A stretch of DNA of 64,000 nt from Isoetes taiwanensis (lineage: Eukaryota > Streptophyta > Lycopodiopsida > Isoetales > Isoetaceae). The position numbers and the translations under genes are program-made. Of this stretch, positions 60,479-64,000 are shown piece after piece (the first letter of the stretch is position 1; each line of letters opens with the position of its first letter). Where the stretch lies: assembly GCA_021234155.1 (NCBI GenBank), contig JAJEKV010000028.1:1299199-1363198 (forward strand). The letters run 5' to 3'. Under the pieces are notes generated by a model that did not search any database, was not told the origin of the DNA, and saw only the letters and a list, made by a program, of their open reading frames with translations.

Positions 60479-60951
60479 TCCATGGAAGGCGCTAGCTCTG
60501 ATATCCCATAAAATGAGGTGCTTGACAAGCGCCAGACTTCTGACGAGGTCATAAATACCAGCGCCATGAATCCAGAGACCGAGACCGCTATTCCCATCAC
60601 AAGCCAACAGATGGACGTAGATGACACTATCATTCCAGAAGGGTTCGGGCGAACGCTTGGAAATGTCGTCCAGGACATTAACAATAGCGTGGACAAATAT
60701 TTCCAAGACCCGGCAGTGTTTCCTACTCGGGTCTCCTTGCTGAGCTCCGATAAGGTTGTTGGGGAAGGAGTTTTCCGCGAGGCCTCTGTCTGCCACAATA
60801 TATTGTGGTATCAGTGGACATAGCTCTGGATCCAACGGTCAGTCTGCCCTTCCCCACCCCTGGTGCGGAGACAGTAGAGGAAGTCGTCGGGTCATACGTC
60901 ATGTGGCCGAGGATGACATCCATGTCCGGCGTGGAGAAACGGCCCTTCTAG
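60479..60951 (+). CDS. Transposon-associated plant protein (resembles DUF8039-type domain)
   Basis: The first frame (from MNPETETAIPITSQQMDVDD at 60,566, or Met 60,518) reads to SSDKVVGEGVFREASVCHN. It then shifts near 60,800 into VSVDIALDPTVSLPFPTPGA and VEEVVGSYVMWPRM, ending at 60,951. The V-S-V-D-(V/I)-...-LP-(I/F)-P-...-VGS-(F/Y)-V-x-WP pattern is the one I know from plant CACTA-like transposon proteins (recalled as DUF8039). One frameshift separates the two halves. It is followed 156 bp later by the histone-like ORF on the same strand. A long minus frame over the same DNA is treated as a shadow. Confidence 0.5.
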
Positions 60952-61106
60952 TTCCTGTGTAATGAGTTGGATTACATGCTGAGACCACAGGGGGGGTATG
61001 TACACATAACCAAGTGCTGTGGCAAGTTGACCAGGGCTATGGTGCCCAGTGGCTGCTGAATCAGGTTTCCCCGTCTAAGACGTTGGGGCCACAACTGCAT
61101 TCTTAA

Positions 61107-61806
61107 ATGTTTGGCAGTGGTGAGGGGGAGGAACAAGAGCACGAACAGACTTTGCAAGTGGAGCAGCAGACTCTACAAGTGCACCAAGATCAGCAGGACC
61201 AGCATGATCAGCAGAATCAAGATGATCACGGGAAGCCCAGTTCCAGTGGAACAGGTACTAGGAAGCCCATTCCCTGGCGTAAGCAGAAATCCACGCCCAA
61301 GAAATCCGGCCCGGCAAAGCCTCCTAGGCTTGTTCCTAGTTGGAGACAAGCTGAGAGAGATGCAGCCAAGGAGACAGACAAGCATGGGAATAAGCGGAAG
61401 CCAAAGGAAGGGGAGCCCAGTATTAGGTATGGTGGCCCTGAGAAGATAAAGGGTGCTTGGCACTCAGGCTTTACGTGAGATTAGGTACTGGCAGGCACGC
61501 ATCCAGCCTCTGATTCCCAAGCTTGCCTTCGCTAGAATGGTGACGTACGAGATGCAGGCCATCATTGAGAGGAGGAAGGAATCAAGGAAGAAGAGGAGGG
61601 AGAGAGCACCAGACTATGTCCCGATGGTGGAGGAGGAGGTGAATAGAATCCAAGCAGAGGCCTTGGATATACTGCAAGAGGCAGCAGAGGCTCATCTAAT
61701 TAGCCTCTTTGAGGACAGTGTCCGCTGTTGTGTGCACAGAGGACGTGTTACTGTGCAGGACAGGGACTATGCCTTAGCTAGATACTTCCGTGGAAGCCTC
61801 CCTTAG
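61107..61806 (+). CDS. Divergent histone H3 / CENH3-like protein
   Basis: The N-terminal tail (ATG 61,107 to about 61,450) is Glu/Gln-rich, then basic (KPIPWRKQKSTPKKSG). A one-base frame change occurs at the GGG of 61,451-61,453. The second frame, to TAG... at 61,806, is a histone fold: GTQALREIRYWQ (alpha N), LIPKLAFARMV (alpha 1), RIQAEALDILQEAAEAHLIS with LFEDS (alpha 2), and HRGRVTVQDRDYALARYFRG (alpha 3). The match to H3 is clear. LLIP-like, AEAL and FEDS are closer to CENH3 than to canonical H3. Between alpha 1 and alpha 2 there are about 22 extra residues (ERRKESRKKRRERAPDYVPM...), which is not normal for H3. Total about 232 residues, intronless. It could be a working chromatin protein of a mobile element, a host CENH3 paralogue or a relic. 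Confidence 0.75.
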
Positions 61807-61945
61807 GAGCCTTTTGTAACCCTTTTTTTGTTGTTAATATATGAGTATCTTTATGGTTACATTTTTGTTCTCCTTCTAATGTTGAGGTTCTGTATTTATT
61901 TGCTATTCTATTTATTGAGGCTATGTATTCATTTACTAGTGTTGA

Positions 61946-62170
61946 CCGTGGCCACGGTGCGAAAATGACTATTCCACATTCTGTGGGAAGGTCTATTTCA
62001 CACCGTCGCCACGGTGCGAAAGTAATAGTTCCAAACTTTTTGGAGGGTGCAATTTCGCACCGTGACTACGGTGCGAAATAGACTGTTCCACACGCTGTGT
62101 GGGGGCCACTTTCGCACTGTGCATACGTTCAGTCATTTTACTCAAACAACGTGCCGGGGTGCCTATTTCG
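61946..62170. repeat. Palindrome cluster C (three clear and two degraded cores)
   Basis: Cores lie at about 61,946-61,966 (right half), 61,995-62,022, 62,052-62,079, then degraded ones near 62,110 and 62,160. The period is about 57 bp. The spacers share GTTCCA/ATTCCACA phrases. The cluster starts about 140 bp after the histone-like ORF ends. Confidence 0.88.
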
Positions 62171-62287
62171 CACATGCAGAAGGGAATGCTTATCTGAATT
62201 TAGAATCTACATGTAAGGTAAATGGACAAGGGCTTTCCAAATTGAAAATGTGCGGTAGATAGATGGATCACATTCTAGTAACAGAAT

Positions 62288-62713
62288 TTAGAACTCATAT
62301 AAGAGGCATAGCATACATGAATGAAGCAGTTCATTCGCACTCGGGCTCATCATGTGCAGGTGGTTGAGTGATGCTATTAAGCTCATAAGCTCAAGGTGGA
62401 TAACAATACGATAGAACCTGGAGGAAGAACGAGTTCGACCCGTAGTTACTCCATCCAGCCAGGGAGCAAGGGGGATACCCCTCTGCTTGCATCTAACAAG
62501 ATCATTAAATGTCATAGTGCAAGTAATGGAGTCTATATCTTCGGGATGAGGAGACAAGGTAGACCCCCTGGAATGAAAAGATGAAGACCGAGACATAGCA
62601 AATGGATGCTTTCTGCATTGAATGGAGCTGTACTTATATCGAACAAAATTATTGACATGCACTGTAGCGACATTATTGGTTATATATACGCGCATAATGT
62701 ACAAAATACACAT
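62288..62713 (-). other. Open minus-strand frame of uncertain status
   Basis: A stop-free minus frame of 141 codons contains MSRSSSFHSRGSTLSPHPED and LAPWLDGVTTGRTRSSSRF. The plus strand also has a short open frame here. Neither matches a family. It may be coding or chance. Confidence 0.2.
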
Positions 62714-62769
62714 GTAAATATAATGTACATATATAGTATATATACTTAGTTTGTCTTTAAATAGCCATC

Positions 62770-63052
62770 TATGCCTTCATTGTCTTTGCCTCTTTCCCCC
62801 TCTTGTCTGCTTCTTGTTTGCATGCTCCTTGCCTCCCTGTCCGCTCCTTGTTTGTATGCTCCGTGCCTCCCTGTCTGTTGCTCCCTGCCTCCCTGCCTCC
62901 CTGTCTTGTTGCTCCCCGCCTCCCTTGCTTTTTGCCTCCCTGTCTTGTTGCTTCTTGCCTCCCTGTCCGCTCCTTGTTTGCATCCTCCTTGCCTCCCTGT
63001 CTGCTCCTTGTTTGCTCCTTATTAAGTAGCTTTTTTGCTTCTTGTCTGCTCC
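62770..63052 (+). repeat. Pyrimidine-rich degenerate tandem repeat
   Basis: Units like CTTGCCTCCCTGTCCGCTCC and TTGTTTGCATGCTCC alternate for about 280 bp with almost no purine runs. It ends about 15 bp before the next ORF. Long frames across it on both strands come from composition. Confidence 0.9.
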
Positions 63053-63067
63053 ACTAGTTTTTTGCAA

Positions 63068-63577
63068 ATGGTAACTTTGCAAGAACATCCTCGCTGGGCT
63101 GATCCGGAATACCTGCAAGCATGCGACAGAATAAATACGTGCACTTTTGATGAATTTGTTCGCAACTTTTGGGAGCATCGGTGGCGTCACGATCCAACCA
63201 CAGAGCTGCTTGCAAGGCAGCTGATCAACTTCATTATAGATCGCTATACTTATCATCTCCCTCCACTGCAGGAGATCAGTCCGAGTCATGCAAGGATCAC
63301 TCTAAGTGCTTTGGGACTTCTTGAACCCTCCTCAGATTTGAAAGATAGGCTAGAACAGTTGAAGGACATGCTTTTCCATGGTTTCATGGCCTACTTTCTG
63401 GATCACTATGTACCTCTGGTCATTCCTACTTGTGAAAAGAATAGGATTTATATCTTCATTGAACTTTACAACTTCCATTACAAATCTTTTGTGGATATTG
63501 GTCAGCTCCTATTCCGATCCCTTGACTTCAACATCTTGTGGCCCCATATGGGATACAATTCCTTGGGATACACGTGA
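63068..63577 (+). CDS. Unidentified 169-codon ORF
   Basis: This is an intact intronless ORF from ATG 63,068. It reads MVTLQEHPRWADPEYLQACD, then FVRNFWEHRWRHDPTTELLA, an Ile/Leu-rich helix region (RQLINFIIDRYTYHLPPLQE) and IPTCEKNRIYIFIELYNFHY near the end. It is mostly helical and rich in aromatic residues, with no signal peptide. I do not know the family. It follows a pyrimidine tract and precedes palindrome cluster D, like the other ORFs of this region. An upstream GTG at 63,035 is less likely to be the start. Confidence 0.5.
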   Translation: MVTLQEHPRWADPEYLQACDRINTCTFDEFVRNFWEHRWRHDPTTELLARQLINFIIDRYTYHLPPLQEISPSHARITLSALGLLEPSSDLKDRLEQLKDMLFHGFMAYFLDHYVPLVIPTCEKNRIYIFIELYNFHYKSFVDIGQLLFRSLDFNILWPHMGYNSLGYT

Positions 63578-63845
63578 GCTATGGCTACATAGCACATAAC
63601 ACATAATACGTACATATCACAGGTAAAGATACTCCATTGGAATTATGTGTATAAACTGGTATAAACCTGCAATTTTCATAGAAATTAAGCATATAAGCAT
63701 GTGATTTTCGTATAGTAACTTCGATATATTATCATGTATTATCTTGGCGAATAATTTTCCTTTTAACTTTTCGTATAAGTGAATGATTTCTTCTACCATT
63801 TTCCATGTATTTTCTCATGTGATTGTTCTATTTGTGGTCATATTC

Positions 63846-63983
63846 GGCATCGTAGCCACGGTGCGAAATCGCCTCAGTTACAAATTATTGAAGGGTCTAT
63901 TTCGCACCGTAGCCACGGTGCGAAATCGCCTCAGTTACAAATTATTGAAGGGCCTATTTCACACCGTGGCTACGGTGCGAAAT
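63846..63983. repeat. Palindrome cluster D (three cores)
   Basis: Cores lie at about 63,846-63,869, 63,899-63,926 (perfect 12-bp arms, loop AGCC) and 63,956-63,983 (one mismatch), exactly 57 bp apart for the last two. The two spacers (CGCCTCAGTTACAAATTATT, then GAAGGGYCT) are identical except for one base. The cluster may continue beyond the window. Confidence 0.93.
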
Positions 63984-64000
63984 ACATGGATCCAGTTTAG

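Noticed and set aside
60401-60835. 144-codon minus-strand ORF
   Set aside because: The plus strand of the same DNA gives the transposon-type domain pattern, so this frame is a shadow.
62751-63289. Long frames across the pyrimidine tract on both strands, including a Lys/Gly-rich minus ORF
   Set aside because: Their openness comes from the repetitive pyrimidine composition. Only the plus ORF from 63,068 looks coding.
53921-63983. CRISPR-like arrays (28-bp palindromic repeats with ~29-bp spacers)
   Set aside because: The spacers are related to one another within a cluster, there are no cas genes, and the surrounding genes are plant nuclear genes. These are tandemly amplified palindromes, not CRISPR.
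53228-64000. Calling the region an integrated giant virus
   Set aside because: Palindrome clusters and a histone-like gene recall some giant viruses, but no capsid, polymerase, packaging ATPase or other core viral gene is visible. I keep it only as one possibility.

Overview
The window reads as nuclear DNA of a vascular plant. It holds an intact plant-type subtilase, fragments of plant gene families with spliceosomal introns, a Ty3/gypsy chromovirus with a tRNA-iMet-type primer site, Helitron ends and LINE-like 3' ends. One clearly intact protein gene sits among many decayed gene pieces and layered repeats, which suggests a large, repeat-rich genome, perhaps a gymnosperm. That last step is inference.

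Layout. 1-8.2 kb: three tandem copies of a ~2.87-kb repeat, each with tRNA-like A/B boxes on the minus strand, and a remnant of a fourth copy near 9.5 kb. 8.2-19.8 kb: almost no supportable genes, two or three non-LTR retrotransposon 3' ends and short tandem repeats. 19.8-23.05 kb: a broken minus-strand gene ending in an FCP1/NIF-type HAD phosphatase domain. 25.4 kb: a strong inverted repeat. 26.08-29.01 kb: a small minus-strand LTR retrotransposon with an unfamiliar decayed ORF. 29.33-31.59 kb: the intact intronless subtilase. 32.1-32.6 kb: a broken gene for RNA polymerase I/III subunit AC19 (RPAC2). 34.2-36.1 kb: a broken peroxisomal glycolate oxidase-like gene with a 444-bp internal tandem duplication. 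37.3-47.7 kb: an AGATTC-type satellite split by an 8.2-kb chromovirus (38,290-46,506) with a 5-bp target duplication.

48.86-52.70 kb is a minus-strand Helitron with pieces of CCT4, a plastid fibrillin and a myosin-TH1-like gene. A second Helitron ends at 60,087 on the plus strand and probably carries LRR, kinesin-14 and class III peroxidase pieces.

The most unusual part is 53.2-64.0 kb, interrupted by the second Helitron. It has plus-strand, apparently intronless ORFs separated by four clusters of a 28-bp palindrome (arms ATTTCGCACCGT / ACGGTGCGAAAT) repeated about every 57 bp. One ORF encodes a divergent histone H3/CENH3-like protein with an extra ~22 residues between helices 1 and 2. The ORF before it resembles a transposon-associated plant domain. 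This may be an undescribed mobile element or an integrated viral segment. The sequence alone shows only the arrangement, not mobility.

The two chromovirus LTRs are nearly identical in AT-rich stretches but differ by clustered indels in C/G-rich stretches. This suggests basecalling errors at methylated cytosines in repeats, so frameshifts inside repeats should be read cautiously.
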